Source: Pseudomonadales bacterium
GTDB lineage: Bacteria > Pseudomonadota > Gammaproteobacteria > Pseudomonadales > UBA7239
NCBI GenBank assembly: GCA_028280345.1
Contig: JANQLY010000011.1
Coordinates: 124,001 to 188,000, forward strand
Direction: 5' to 3'
Length of the DNA stretch: 64,000 nt
The notes below the pieces were generated by a model, which was not told the origin of the DNA, did no database searches, and saw only the letters and a program-made list of their open reading frames with translations. This document shows, in pieces, positions 1 to 7,649 of this stretch (the first letter of the stretch is position 1; each line of letters opens with the position of its first letter). Made by a program: the position numbers and the translations under genes.

Positions 1-1049
1 ATATCATTACAGCGTTCTCCATGGACCTGAACGGTAACGGCATAACCGTTTCCAATGATATCTGGGCTCAGATGAAGGAGAATATTCCACAGGAAGATGG
101 CAAACCCGTTCATCCGATTAAGGCAGATGCGTTAAAGCCTGTCGTTGAAAAATACCAGGCTGATGGTAAACCTTTCAATATGGGTATGGTATTCCCGGTG
201 TCTACCCATAACTATGAATTGCGTTACTGGCTGGCTGCGGGCGGTATTCATCCAGGCTATTACGCACCGCATAAAGGGGATACCTCCGGGCAAATTGATG
301 CCGATGTCCTGTTGTCGGTAACACCGCCGCCACAAATGCCAGCAACACTTGAAGCCGGTACGATTTACGGATATTGCGTGGGCGAACCCTGGAACCAGCA
401 AGCGGTGTTCAAGGGAATTGGTGTACCAGTCATTACTGATTATGAAATATGGAAAAACAATCCGGAGAAAGTTTTCGGGGTTAGCAAGGAATGGGCGGAT
501 AAATATCCGAATACACATATCCGTGTGGTTAAGGCAATGATTCGCGCGGCAGCCTGGCTGGATGCCGATAATAATGCGAATCGACCTGAAGCAGTTAAAT
601 ACCTTTCCCAGCCCAACTATGTGGGGGCAGATTACGAAGTCATTGCTAACTCAATGACGGGTACCTTCGAATATGAGAAAGGTGACAAGCGGGAAGTGCC
701 CGACTTTAACGTATTTTTTCGCTATAACGCGACCTATCCTTACTACTCGGACGCTATCTGGTATTTAACCCAGATGCGTCGCTGGGGGCAGATTGCTGAA
801 CACAAGGACGACAGCTGGTATATGGATGTTGCGAAGAAAGTCTATCGCCCGGATATTTATGCCATGGCAGCGCAGGAGTTGATCGCAGAGAAAAAGCTTA
901 CTGCAGATGTGTTCCCGGATTTTGCAACAGAAACCGGCTTCAAGCCGCCACAAACCGAGTTCATCGACAATATTACATTTGACGGTTCAAAGCCAAATGC
1001 CTATCTGGAAAGTTTGCCGATTGGCTTGAAAGCCGACGACAAACTGTAA
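1..1049 (+). CDS. nrtA: Nitrate-binding protein of ABC importer (NrtA-like), 5' truncated
   Basis: This is the C-terminal part of a periplasmic solute-binding protein of the NrtA/CmpA family, which delivers nitrate or nitrite to the NrtBCD importer. The reading frame is open to the left edge (first full codon at base 3), so the true start lies outside the window and the ATG at 21 is internal. About 348 residues remain of a family that usually has 420-480. The stretch [13 protein letters not shown] and the later [15 protein letters not shown] are typical of this family rather than of taurine or sulfonate binders. The permease gene follows after 24 bp. Bicarbonate (CmpA) is an alternative ligand, but the nearby NrtD-type ATPase and the proteobacterial setting favour nitrate. 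Confidence 0.85.
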   Translation, partial: IITAFSMDLNGNGITVSNDIWAQMKENIPQEDGKPVHPIKADALKPVVEKYQADGKPFNMGMVFPVSTHNYELRYWLAAGGIHPGYYAPHKGDTSGQIDADVLLSVTPPPQMPATLEAGTIYGYCVGEPWNQQAVFKGIGVPVITDYEIWKNNPEKVFGVSKEWADKYPNTHIRVVKAMIRAAAWLDADNNANRPEAVKYLSQPNYVGADYEVIANSMTGTFEYEKGDKREVPDFNVFFRYNATYPYYSDAIWYLTQMRRWGQIAEHKDDSWYMDVAKKVYRPDIYAMAAQELIAEKKLTADVFPDFATETGFKPPQTEFIDNITFDGSKPNAYLESLPIGLKADDKL

Positions 1050-1073
1050 GTGTGAATAACAGGAGACGGTGTC

Positions 1074-2078
1074 ATGTTAAACGTTGTCAGTGTACCTGAA
1101 TGGTGCCAGCCCTATAGTCGATTGGTAAAAGGCGAACAACCTAAAACCCAAATCACGATCATTTTGCGGCAGCTGGGGCTGCCGCTACTGGGGATTCTTG
1201 TGTTTTTGTTTGTCTGGCAAGGGACGGCGAATAATATTGACACTTCTCTTGGCAAGTTTCCTGGCCCCACCCAGGTTTGGGAGCAGTCGTTTAACTTGTG
1301 GCAAGAGCACAAAACGGAGCGGGGAAAGGAACAGGCGTTTTATGAGCGTCAGGAAAAACGCAATGCGGATCGTGTGGCACAGGATCCTTCCTATGTGCCA
1401 AAGATAAGGCCCTATACAGGCAAGCCGACATTTATCGATCAGATTGTTACGAGTCTGATTACGGTAATGTGTGGTTTTATTCTTGCCTCGATTATTGCGA
1501 TTCCCCTTGGTGTGATGCTGGGTCTTAGCGCCAGTTTGTATGCCAGTTTTAACCCTTTGATTCAGGTGTTCAAACCGGTTTCTCCGCTAGCCTGGTTGCC
1601 ACTGGTTACGATGGTGGTCAGTGCGTTGTACACCAGCAGTGACCCATTGGTATCGAAATCGTTTCTAAACTCCATGATTACCGTGACGCTGTGTTGTTTG
1701 TGGCCAACAGTAATCAATACCACGGTAGGGGTTACATCAGTGAGCAAGGATCTGATTAATGTTAGCAAGGTGCTACGTTTGAGCCGTTTAACCCATGTGT
1801 TCAAAATTGTGCTGCCTTCATCCGTACCAATGATTTTTACCGGGTTGCGCCTGTCACTGGGTATTGCATGGATGGTGTTAATTGCGGCTGAAATGCTTGC
1901 ACAAAACCCGGGGCTGGGGAAATTTGTCTGGGATGAATTTCAGAATGGTAGCTCGCAGTCTCTTGGTCGTATTATGGTGGCGGTAATTGTGATTGGTCTG
2001 ATTGGTTTTTTACTTGATCGTTCCATGCTGATGCTTCAGAAAGCGGTATCCTGGGATAAACAATCGATTATTCGCTAG
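1074..2078 (+). CDS. nrtB: Nitrate ABC transporter permease (NrtB-like)
   Basis: Inner-membrane permease of a nitrate/nitrite ABC importer, 334 residues. A cytoplasmic N-terminal stretch of about 30 residues precedes the first membrane helix (around 31-50). A long hydrophilic loop rich in charged residues follows at about 70-120, and then the BPD_transp_1 core with about five helices. The cytoplasmic coupling loop, with the EAA-like pattern around LRLSRLTHVFKIVLPSSVP, would contact the ATPase. The ATG at 1074 has an AGGAGA ribosome site about 6 bp upstream. It lies between the substrate-binding protein and the ATPase genes, in the usual NrtA-B-D order. The long polar loop between helices 1 and 2 is characteristic of NrtB/CmpB proteins. 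Confidence 0.85.
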   Translation: MLNVVSVPEWCQPYSRLVKGEQPKTQITIILRQLGLPLLGILVFLFVWQGTANNIDTSLGKFPGPTQVWEQSFNLWQEHKTERGKEQAFYERQEKRNADRVAQDPSYVPKIRPYTGKPTFIDQIVTSLITVMCGFILASIIAIPLGVMLGLSASLYASFNPLIQVFKPVSPLAWLPLVTMVVSALYTSSDPLVSKSFLNSMITVTLCCLWPTVINTTVGVTSVSKDLINVSKVLRLSRLTHVFKIVLPSSVPMIFTGLRLSLGIAWMVLIAAEMLAQNPGLGKFVWDEFQNGSSQSLGRIMVAVIVIGLIGFLLDRSMLMLQKAVSWDKQSIIR

Positions 2079-2119
2079 GTCTATATGACCTGGTGAGAAC
2101 TTTAGTGTTGGAGTGAATT

Positions 2120-2989
2120 ATGTCTGCGTTTCTGGAACTTACACAAGTGGAAATGACTTTTCCTAAAGCGGGTGGAGAATTTGTTGCGCTGGAGAACGTC
2201 AATCTGAAAATCACCGAAGGAGAATATATTTCCCTGATTGGCCACTCGGGTTGTGGCAAATCGACAGTGTTGAATATTGTTGCGGGTCTTTATCAGGCAA
2301 CTAAAGGTGGAGCGATACTGGAAGGTAAGGAGGTGACGGAGCCGGGGCCTGAAAGGGCGGTAGTATTTCAGAATCATTCCTTGCTGCCATGGCTGACGGC
2401 TTATGAAAATGTTGAACTCGGTGTCAGGCAGGTATTCAAGGGTAGTAAGAGCCGTGCAGAAATGAAGGAGTGGATTGAACACAACCTGAAGCTGGTACAT
2501 ATGGATCATGCTATGGATAAGCGTCCGGATGAGCTCTCCGGGGGGATGAAACAGCGCGTGGGGATTGCCCGGGCTCTGGCGATGGAGCCGAAGGTGTTGC
2601 TGATGGACGAACCGTTTGGTGCGCTCGATGCATTAACTCGTGCCCACTTGCAGGATTCACTGATGGAAATTCAGCGTGAGCTTGGTAATACCGTGATTAT
2701 GATTACCCATGATGTGGATGAAGCTGTGCTGTTGTCAGATCGCATTGTGATGATGACCAATGGCCCGCGAGCCACGATCGGTGAGATTCTGGAGGTGGAT
2801 TTGCAGCGTCCGAGAAACAGGATTCAGCTGGCAGACGATGTCAGATACAACGCATGTCGCAGTCAGGTATTGCAATTTCTCTATGAAAAGCAGAAAAAGA
2901 TCGAAGGTCTGCCGCTGGGCAAGGAAGAAGTACAGCAGGCTCAGGCTGATGATGCAGTGGAAGAGTTGATGGAGAAAAAGGCCAGTTAA
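2120..2989 (+). CDS. nrtD: Nitrate ABC transporter ATP-binding protein (NrtD-like)
   Basis: Cytoplasmic ATPase of the nitrate importer, 289 residues. Walker A is GHSGCGKST at residues 41-49, the ABC signature is LSGGMKQR near 139, and Walker B VLLMDEP is followed by the D-loop ALDALTR. The switch histidine is in MITHDVDEA. The Q-loop context VVFQNHSLLPWLTAYENV is typical of NrtD/SsuB-like domains. There is no extra C-terminal NrtA-like domain, so this is NrtD rather than NrtC, and a homodimer would be needed. The ATG is preceded by TTGGAGTGA. A long hairpin just after the stop probably ends the operon. I see no nitrate reductase in the window. Confidence 0.85.
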   Translation: MSAFLELTQVEMTFPKAGGEFVALENVNLKITEGEYISLIGHSGCGKSTVLNIVAGLYQATKGGAILEGKEVTEPGPERAVVFQNHSLLPWLTAYENVELGVRQVFKGSKSRAEMKEWIEHNLKLVHMDHAMDKRPDELSGGMKQRVGIARALAMEPKVLLMDEPFGALDALTRAHLQDSLMEIQRELGNTVIMITHDVDEAVLLSDRIVMMTNGPRATIGEILEVDLQRPRNRIQLADDVRYNACRSQVLQFLYEKQKKIEGLPLGKEEVQQAQADDAVEELMEKKAS

Positions 2990-2993
2990 CGAT

Positions 2994-3027
2994 TGCGCAG
3001 GCTTTTCATGATGTTAAAGCCTGCGCA
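2994..3027. terminator. Bidirectional hairpin terminator between nrtD and slyD-like gene
   Basis: A perfect 12-bp inverted repeat (TGCGCAGGCTTT at 2994-3005 and its complement at 3016-3027) with a 10-nt loop lies between two convergent genes, 5 bp after the nrtD stop. The flanking T tract is weak (GTATTGTTT on the plus side), so termination strength is uncertain. Position and stem quality make a shared terminator the best reading. Confidence 0.6.
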
Positions 3028-3043
3028 GTATTGTTTAACAAGA

Positions 3044-3517
3044 CTAGTGAGTATGTCCGTTCTCAAGTTCCGAGGCTGAAGCTTCTCGAACACTCTCGAC
3101 TTTTACAGCAAAATTCAATACTTCACCGGCAAGCGGGTGATTGCCATCAATGGTCACATCGTCACCTTCAATAGCCGTGATAGAGACCAGTTGTGGCGGC
3201 GCTTCTGCGCTGGCCTGAGTTTGGAACACCATGCCGACCTCAAGGGTCTCAACACCTTCAAAGATGCTTTTGGGTACTGTCTGAATCAGCTCCGGATGAT
3301 TTTGACCATAGCCATCTTCCGGTTGTACGGTAACTTCCAGAGAATCCCCCTGAACCTTGCCGACGAGAGCCGCTTCGAGCCCCGGGATAATATTGCCAGC
3401 TCCGTGGAGGTAGGTGAGTGGCTCACTGCCTTCGGAGCTGTCGAGGACGTCTCCGGCATTATTGGTGAGTGTATAGTGAATAGAGACCACCAGATCATTG
3501 CCGATCAGTAAAGACAT
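3044..3517 (-). CDS. FKBP-type peptidyl-prolyl cis-trans isomerase (SlyD/FkpB-like)
   Basis: A 157-residue cytoplasmic isomerase that would speed cis-trans isomerisation of prolyl bonds and act as a folding helper. The N-terminal half shows the FKBP core (VVSIHYTLTNNAGDVLDSS, then YLHGAGNIIPGLEAALVG). The middle segment, about 70-125, is the insert-in-flap chaperone domain (PEDGYGQNHPELIQTV), and the chain returns to the FKBP fold with GNHPLAGEVLNFAVKV. Unlike E. coli SlyD it ends in a short ENGHTH tail rather than a long metal-binding His/Cys tail. The ATG is preceded by CAGGA. It is monocistronic and convergent with nrtD. FkpB (SlpA) is the alternative paralog name. Confidence 0.85.
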   Translation of the reverse strand: MSLLIGNDLVVSIHYTLTNNAGDVLDSSEGSEPLTYLHGAGNIIPGLEAALVGKVQGDSLEVTVQPEDGYGQNHPELIQTVPKSIFEGVETLEVGMVFQTQASAEAPPQLVSITAIEGDDVTIDGNHPLAGEVLNFAVKVESVREASASELENGHTH

Positions 3518-3674
3518 AAAAGTATCCTGAGTAAAAAAGTGCGGATTTAGCGCGGTGTTGAAAGGCCCGGGTATCAGGCCCAGGAGCGAGGCACAATGAT
3601 ACGTGCTTGCTGGTGAAAAGTAAAAACGGACAGAGGCTTGCCGGGCTGGCCCGGATTAGCGACTCTGGAGGCTA

Positions 3675-3902
3675 TTAGTGGAGAACGAGAGCTTTTTCCA
3701 GCTCGTAAACCAGCCTTTTCAGATTTGGGTTTTTTGTATCTTTGGCATATTCCTGAATGCGTTCAAGAATATCCGGTTGATGCAGGTTCAGCTTGATATG
3801 AAACTCACTGAAAATGTACTTGCGACACATGATCAGCATGGCGACTGTTCTTGGCTGAACGAGTGTTGCTGTAAATGTCTCATTACTCGGTAAGTTATTC
3901 AT
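3675..3902 (-). CDS. Small conserved-looking protein of unknown function (75 aa)
   Basis: I do not recognise this family. The chosen ATG at 3902 has a good GGAG site six bases upstream. An alternative GTG at 4010 would add 36 residues but has no evident ribosome site. The 75-residue product is soluble with no signal peptide or membrane helix. It has a Thr-rich N-terminus, a central stretch with one Cys, and a charged helical C-terminus (LERIQEYAKDTKNPNLKRL). A sigma54-like element lies about 135 bp upstream at 4036-4050, so expression may be conditional. A short GC-rich palindrome (3641-3654) lies beyond the stop. That the gene is real rests on the ribosome site and promoter, not on homology. 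Confidence 0.5.
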   Translation of the reverse strand: MNNLPSNETFTATLVQPRTVAMLIMCRKYIFSEFHIKLNLHQPDILERIQEYAKDTKNPNLKRLVYELEKALVLH

Positions 3903-4035
3903 TTGATACTCCTGCCCTTGGCAGTGGTTTTGCACAGTTTTAACGACAAAGCTTGTATTGCTGCACCAGACCGATACGTTTTTCCTGATATATCGGTGGT
4001 GACTGCTCACAACTCTGTCAATAAGCCTCTCAGAT

Positions 4036-4050
4036 TCAATTTTTGTGCCA
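4036..4050 (-). promoter_or_regulatory. Sigma54-like promoter upstream of the 75-aa gene
   Basis: Read on the minus strand the sequence is TGGCAC, AAAAA, TTGA, close to the sigma54 consensus TGGCAC-N5-TTGC. The only important departure is A for C in the -12 GC dinucleotide. The start of transcription would fall near 4024, giving a leader of about 120 nt. The pilA promoter in this window has the same layout and the same departure. No activator site is evident, and the upstream side soon runs into the olsF-like gene. Confidence 0.4.
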
Positions 4051-4110
4051 GTTTTACTATTATGAATATTGACGGATAATTTTTTAGTTATGGGGTTATC
4101 TCATGCAACC

Positions 4111-5820
4111 TTACTGGCCAATATAGCGCTGGCGTTTTTTTGCTTTGATTTTTACGGTGTCTACAATAACCAGACCATCAATGCAGTTTGAAAAGTCCGG
4201 GTCGACATTAAAGTCGGCAAATTGAATACCATCGCGTTCACAAACATCCACGTATTGTTTATACAGTGTGGGTATGGACAAGCCTTGCTCGGCAAGAAAA
4301 GCTTTAAGAGCGATAAAGTCGGCTTTGTAATCCGTGCCACAGAAAAGTGAGTGAGGTACCAGCGAATCATCTGCATTATCGTAGGGCGTTCTTGCCTGGG
4401 CAAAGCGGGTTTGGCTGCCAAAATAGTGCTTGTAAACATGTACCATTGTGGCGCGGGCGCTTTCGCTAAAGTCGCTACTGATGCTTACCGGACCAAATAG
4501 AAAGCGGTAGTGAGGGTTTTTGCGCAGAAAGGCGCCGAGGCCAAACCACAGGTAGTCAAGACTGCGTTTTCCCCAATAGCGCGGTTGTACGAAACTGCGA
4601 CCTAATTCAATCCCGCGTTCAAAAACGAAGTTCATCTCCGGTTGATATTCAAATAGTGAGGAACTATAGAGCCCATCAACGCCATGCTTCTCAATAATTG
4701 TTTTGGCACAGCCGATTCGGTAGCTGCCGACAATTTCGAGATCTTGCTCATCCCACAGGATTAGATGTTGGTACCAGGTATCGTAGTGGTCCATATCGCG
4801 ACGCAAGCCTGTGCCTTCTCCCACCGCGCGAAACGATATCTCGCGTAAACGGCTGATCTCGCGCATCACACAGCTGTCGGGTTGATACTGATAAAGGTAG
4901 ATCTCTTTGCCATCCTGGGTTTCACCGAGTAGTTCGCACTGACGGATTTCCTTGCGTAATAACTGGCGGCTTTCCGGGTGAGCAACAGCAACCAGATCAG
5001 AAAAGATCGTTTTTTTGGTTTTCGAAAGGTTATAAATATGGCGCTTGAATAACTGGGTACGCTGCTTGTAGTCGCGGCCCACATGTTGATAGTTTTGCGG
5101 GCGGATTGGGTTGCCGATTCTGATATTCAGAGATTGATTGGACTGCTTGAACATTTCACGAATCAGCCACAGGGTTGATAGCGGTTTGGCTAATAGTGAC
5201 AGACTATAGAAGAACGTGGAGTTTCTGCCGTCGACATAAATGGGCAAAATAGGTGCCTTGTTTTTTGTGGCGATCTTGAGAAATCCGCTATGCCATTTGC
5301 CATCCTTGATGCCTTTGGGCCCAAAGCGTGAGACTTCACCAGCCGGAAAAATAATAACAGCACCTTCGTTTTGCAGATGCTGGTGAATAGCTTTGACCTG
5401 TTGCCTTTCTGTGTTGCCGCCCATATTGTCGACAGACAACAGCATGGTTTCGAGTGGCGGTAGTGCGGAGAGCACTTCATTGGCAACGACTTTGACATCG
5501 TTGCGTACTTCACTGATCAGTTTAAGCAGGGCAAGCCCGTCGAGTGAGCCGATCGGGTGGTTAGCGATAATGACGACACGGCCGGTAAGAGGAATACGTT
5601 CTTTTTCCTTGTCGACAACAGCAAAACTGAAATCAAAATAGTTAAGTACCTCTTCGATAAAGTCCAGGCCGATAAGATGGGGGTACTTTTGTTCAAATTG
5701 CTGAAATTCCTTTTCGTGGAATAATTGCTTTAATATAATTGTCAGCGTTTTGAAGAAGAGCGGTCTTTTAACCTGCAGATCAGGGTAGCGGCTCTCCAGA
5801 AAATATTCGATACTAATCAT
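4111..5820 (-). CDS. olsF: Bifunctional ornithine-lipid synthase candidate (OlsF-like), acyltransferase plus OlsB-like domain
   Basis: A 569-residue two-domain protein. The N-terminal half (to about 285) is a PlsC-type lysophospholipid acyltransferase of the hemolysin-like subfamily, with NHPIGSLDG (His88, Asp94) and FPAGEVSRFG near 158-167. The C-terminal half (about 290-569) resembles OlsB acyl-ACP:ornithine N-acyltransferases of the GNAT fold, with EISRLREISFRAVGEGTG and ELGRSFVQPRYWGKRSLDYLW. This two-domain order matches OlsF of Serratia, in which the C-terminal half makes lyso-ornithine lipid and the N-terminal half adds the second acyl chain. It diverges from the PAP2 gene across a 153-bp gap. 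A related aminolipid such as a glutamine lipid cannot be excluded. The family call is firm and the exact lipid is inferred. Confidence 0.7.
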   Translation of the reverse strand: MISIEYFLESRYPDLQVKRPLFFKTLTIILKQLFHEKEFQQFEQKYPHLIGLDFIEEVLNYFDFSFAVVDKEKERIPLTGRVVIIANHPIGSLDGLALLKLISEVRNDVKVVANEVLSALPPLETMLLSVDNMGGNTERQQVKAIHQHLQNEGAVIIFPAGEVSRFGPKGIKDGKWHSGFLKIATKNKAPILPIYVDGRNSTFFYSLSLLAKPLSTLWLIREMFKQSNQSLNIRIGNPIRPQNYQHVGRDYKQRTQLFKRHIYNLSKTKKTIFSDLVAVAHPESRQLLRKEIRQCELLGETQDGKEIYLYQYQPDSCVMREISRLREISFRAVGEGTGLRRDMDHYDTWYQHLILWDEQDLEIVGSYRIGCAKTIIEKHGVDGLYSSSLFEYQPEMNFVFERGIELGRSFVQPRYWGKRSLDYLWFGLGAFLRKNPHYRFLFGPVSISSDFSESARATMVHVYKHYFGSQTRFAQARTPYDNADDSLVPHSLFCGTDYKADFIALKAFLAEQGLSIPTLYKQYVDVCERDGIQFADFNVDPDFSNCIDGLVIVDTVKIKAKKRQRYIGQ

Positions 5821-5911
5821 GTCTCAACCCGTGATAAGTTGAGAAACCAGGTTACCGAAAGATTTTAAAAGTTTCGTTAAACACAGATTAAATTCTCCTT
5901 GAATCTGTGCC

Positions 5912-5929
5912 AATTCATGTAATCTTCAT
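5912..5929 (+). promoter_or_regulatory. Possible PHO-box-like direct repeat
   Basis: Two TTCAT pentamers start at 5914 and 5925, exactly 11 bp apart, with A/T-rich spacers. This is the phasing of PhoB boxes (two CTGTCAT half-sites 11 bp apart). Only four of seven bases match in each half-site, and the box lies 32 bp from the nearest -10-like hexamer (TATTAT, 5962-5967), so this is weak. It is listed because the neighbouring genes look like phosphate-sparing lipid genes. Confidence 0.25.
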
Positions 5930-5973
5930 AAAAAAATTACAAAAAAAACAAAAACGGCCACTATTATAAGAAC

Positions 5974-6492
5974 ATGCGATTCCTTGAAAGCATTCAGGTT
6001 GCGGATCATAAATTACTGTTTGCGTGTTTTTACAGTCAGATTCGCCTCAAAAAATACGCGTATCACCTGTCAAAAACCGGCGACGGCTACCTCTACGTTA
6101 TATTACCGCTAATCTATATGCTTTTTGGTTATGAGGTAGGCAAGCTATTTTGCTGGTTAGCTATTTGTGCTTTTATTACCGAACGTTGTGCCTACTATGT
6201 CTTAAAGAAAAACCTGAAGCGAAGACGGCCACCTGAAGTTTTCCCCGATTTCAAAAGCCTCGTAACAGCTTCTGATGAGTTTAGCTTCCCCTCTGGTCAC
6301 ACCTCGGCAGCCTTTCTTTTCACAACCCTGTGTGTACTTTGGTTTGGCCCGGTGATGGCTCCCCTCTACATCTGGGCAGGATGTGTGGGATTTTCCCGCG
6401 TCTTGCTTGGCGTCCACTTTCCAACAGATATTGTGGCCGGTGCAGTAATCGGTACGTCTGTTGCAATGGGCACTTTCAGTATACTCATGTAG
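5974..6492 (+). CDS. PAP2-family membrane phosphatase
   Basis: A 172-residue type 2 phosphatidic acid phosphatase family protein. All three catalytic motifs are present: K-x6-RP (KKNLKRRRP), PSGHTS, and SR-x5-H-x3-D (SRVLLGVHFPTD). Three to four hydrophobic helices place it in the inner membrane with the active site facing the periplasm. Family members dephosphorylate phosphatidate, phosphatidylglycerol phosphate or undecaprenyl pyrophosphate. With an ornithine-lipid synthase on one side and a glycolipid-type transferase on the other, release of diacylglycerol from phosphatidate is an attractive inference, but substrate cannot be read from sequence. The ATG at 5974 lacks a clear ribosome site and lies just after a -10-like TATTAT, so the message could be leaderless. 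Confidence 0.8.
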   Translation: MRFLESIQVADHKLLFACFYSQIRLKKYAYHLSKTGDGYLYVILPLIYMLFGYEVGKLFCWLAICAFITERCAYYVLKKNLKRRRPPEVFPDFKSLVTASDEFSFPSGHTSAAFLFTTLCVLWFGPVMAPLYIWAGCVGFSRVLLGVHFPTDIVAGAVIGTSVAMGTFSILM

Positions 6493-6520
6493 TCTATAGC
6501 AAATACAGGCAGCATCTATT

Positions 6521-7555
6521 ATGAAAATACTTTATGGGGTTCAGGGAACCGGGAATGGTCATTTAAGTCGCGCACGAGCCATGGCAAGGCATTTGGCGAA
6601 CACTTCAGCTGAAGTTACCTGGTTGTTTTCTGGTCGCCCGCGCGAACAGTTTTTTGACATGGAAGCTTTCGGAGATTTTGAAGTTCGCCAGGGTTTTAGT
6701 TTCAGTGTCAAAGCGGGCAAGGTCAACTATGTGAAAACTGCGTTTACCAATAACCCGATTCGGTTTGTCAGTGAAGTCATGTCACTGAATGTTGAAGACT
6801 ACGATGTGATTCTGACGGACTTTGAGCCGGTTACTGCCTGGGCAGGCAAAATCAGGAAAAAACCGGTGATCAGCCTTGGGCACCAGCCCGCATTTCGATT
6901 TGATATTCCGATTGTTGGTGATGATCTTCTCGCGCGTACTATTATGCAGTATTTTTCACCAGCTAGTATTCACATAGGTCTGCATTGGCACCATTTTGAT
7001 TGTGATATTTTACCGCCGATTATTCACCTTGAAACAGAAGATGACCTGCCTGTAGAAAAAAACAAGGTGCTGGTTTATTTGCCATTTGAGGATTACACGT
7101 TGTTACCTGGCATTTTCAAGCAAATGTCAGATCATGAATTCTATGTCTATCACCCGGAGCATAAGCAGGCTGCGGATATTGAAAATGTCCATGTCCGTCC
7201 GCTCTCTGTTGATGGCTTTCAGAGAGATTTACGCAGCGCATCAGCGGTGGTCTGTAATGCAGGGTTTGAGCTGCCAAGTGAATGTATTTATCTCGGTAAG
7301 AAACTGTTGGTCAAGCCAGTTAAGAAACAGATGGAGCAAATGTCAAATGCTGAAGCGCTTGAACAGTTGAAGCTTGGGCGACAAATGCATGTACTGGATG
7401 TGAACATCATTCGTGAGTGGCTGGAAGCTTCGCAAGAAGCCGGAGCGATTCAGTATCCGGATGTAGCAAAAGAGCTTGTCGGCTGGGTAATGGCGGGCGA
7501 ATGGCAGGATGTGGTGCCGCTACGTAATTCCCTGTGGGCCCAGGTTGCGATATAA
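6521..7555 (+). CDS. GT-B glycosyltransferase of the MJ1255/MurG-MGD-like family
   Basis: A 344-residue cytoplasmic or membrane-associated glycosyltransferase. The N-terminal glycine-rich loop GTGNGHLSRA (residues 9-18) and the C-terminal donor-binding segment CNAGFELPSE...KKLLVKP (about 245-270) are hallmarks of the MJ1255-type group, related to MurG and plant-type monogalactosyldiacylglycerol synthases. It starts 28 bp after the PAP2 gene and is probably co-transcribed with it. The facing convergent gene is a PlcP/LpxH-like metallophosphatase. I infer a lipid acceptor, with diacylglycerol as the most economical choice given the neighbours. The sugar donor is unknown. The family is sure and the acceptor is a hypothesis. 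Confidence 0.7.
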   Translation: MKILYGVQGTGNGHLSRARAMARHLANTSAEVTWLFSGRPREQFFDMEAFGDFEVRQGFSFSVKAGKVNYVKTAFTNNPIRFVSEVMSLNVEDYDVILTDFEPVTAWAGKIRKKPVISLGHQPAFRFDIPIVGDDLLARTIMQYFSPASIHIGLHWHHFDCDILPPIIHLETEDDLPVEKNKVLVYLPFEDYTLLPGIFKQMSDHEFYVYHPEHKQAADIENVHVRPLSVDGFQRDLRSASAVVCNAGFELPSECIYLGKKLLVKPVKKQMEQMSNAEALEQLKLGRQMHVLDVNIIREWLEASQEAGAIQYPDVAKELVGWVMAGEWQDVVPLRNSLWAQVAI

Positions 7556-7649
7556 GTCGTGATATAAGCTGCGACATACAATAGTCAGTGGCAGCATTAA
7601 GCCGTTACAAAAAAGCACAAAAACTGTTATCAGTATTGAGATAAGTTGA

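Noticed and set aside
3641..3654. GC-rich palindrome CCGGGC-TG-GCCCGG as a terminator for the 75-aa gene
   Set aside because: The loop is only two bases and no T tract follows on the minus strand within ten bases, so it is not a convincing intrinsic terminator.
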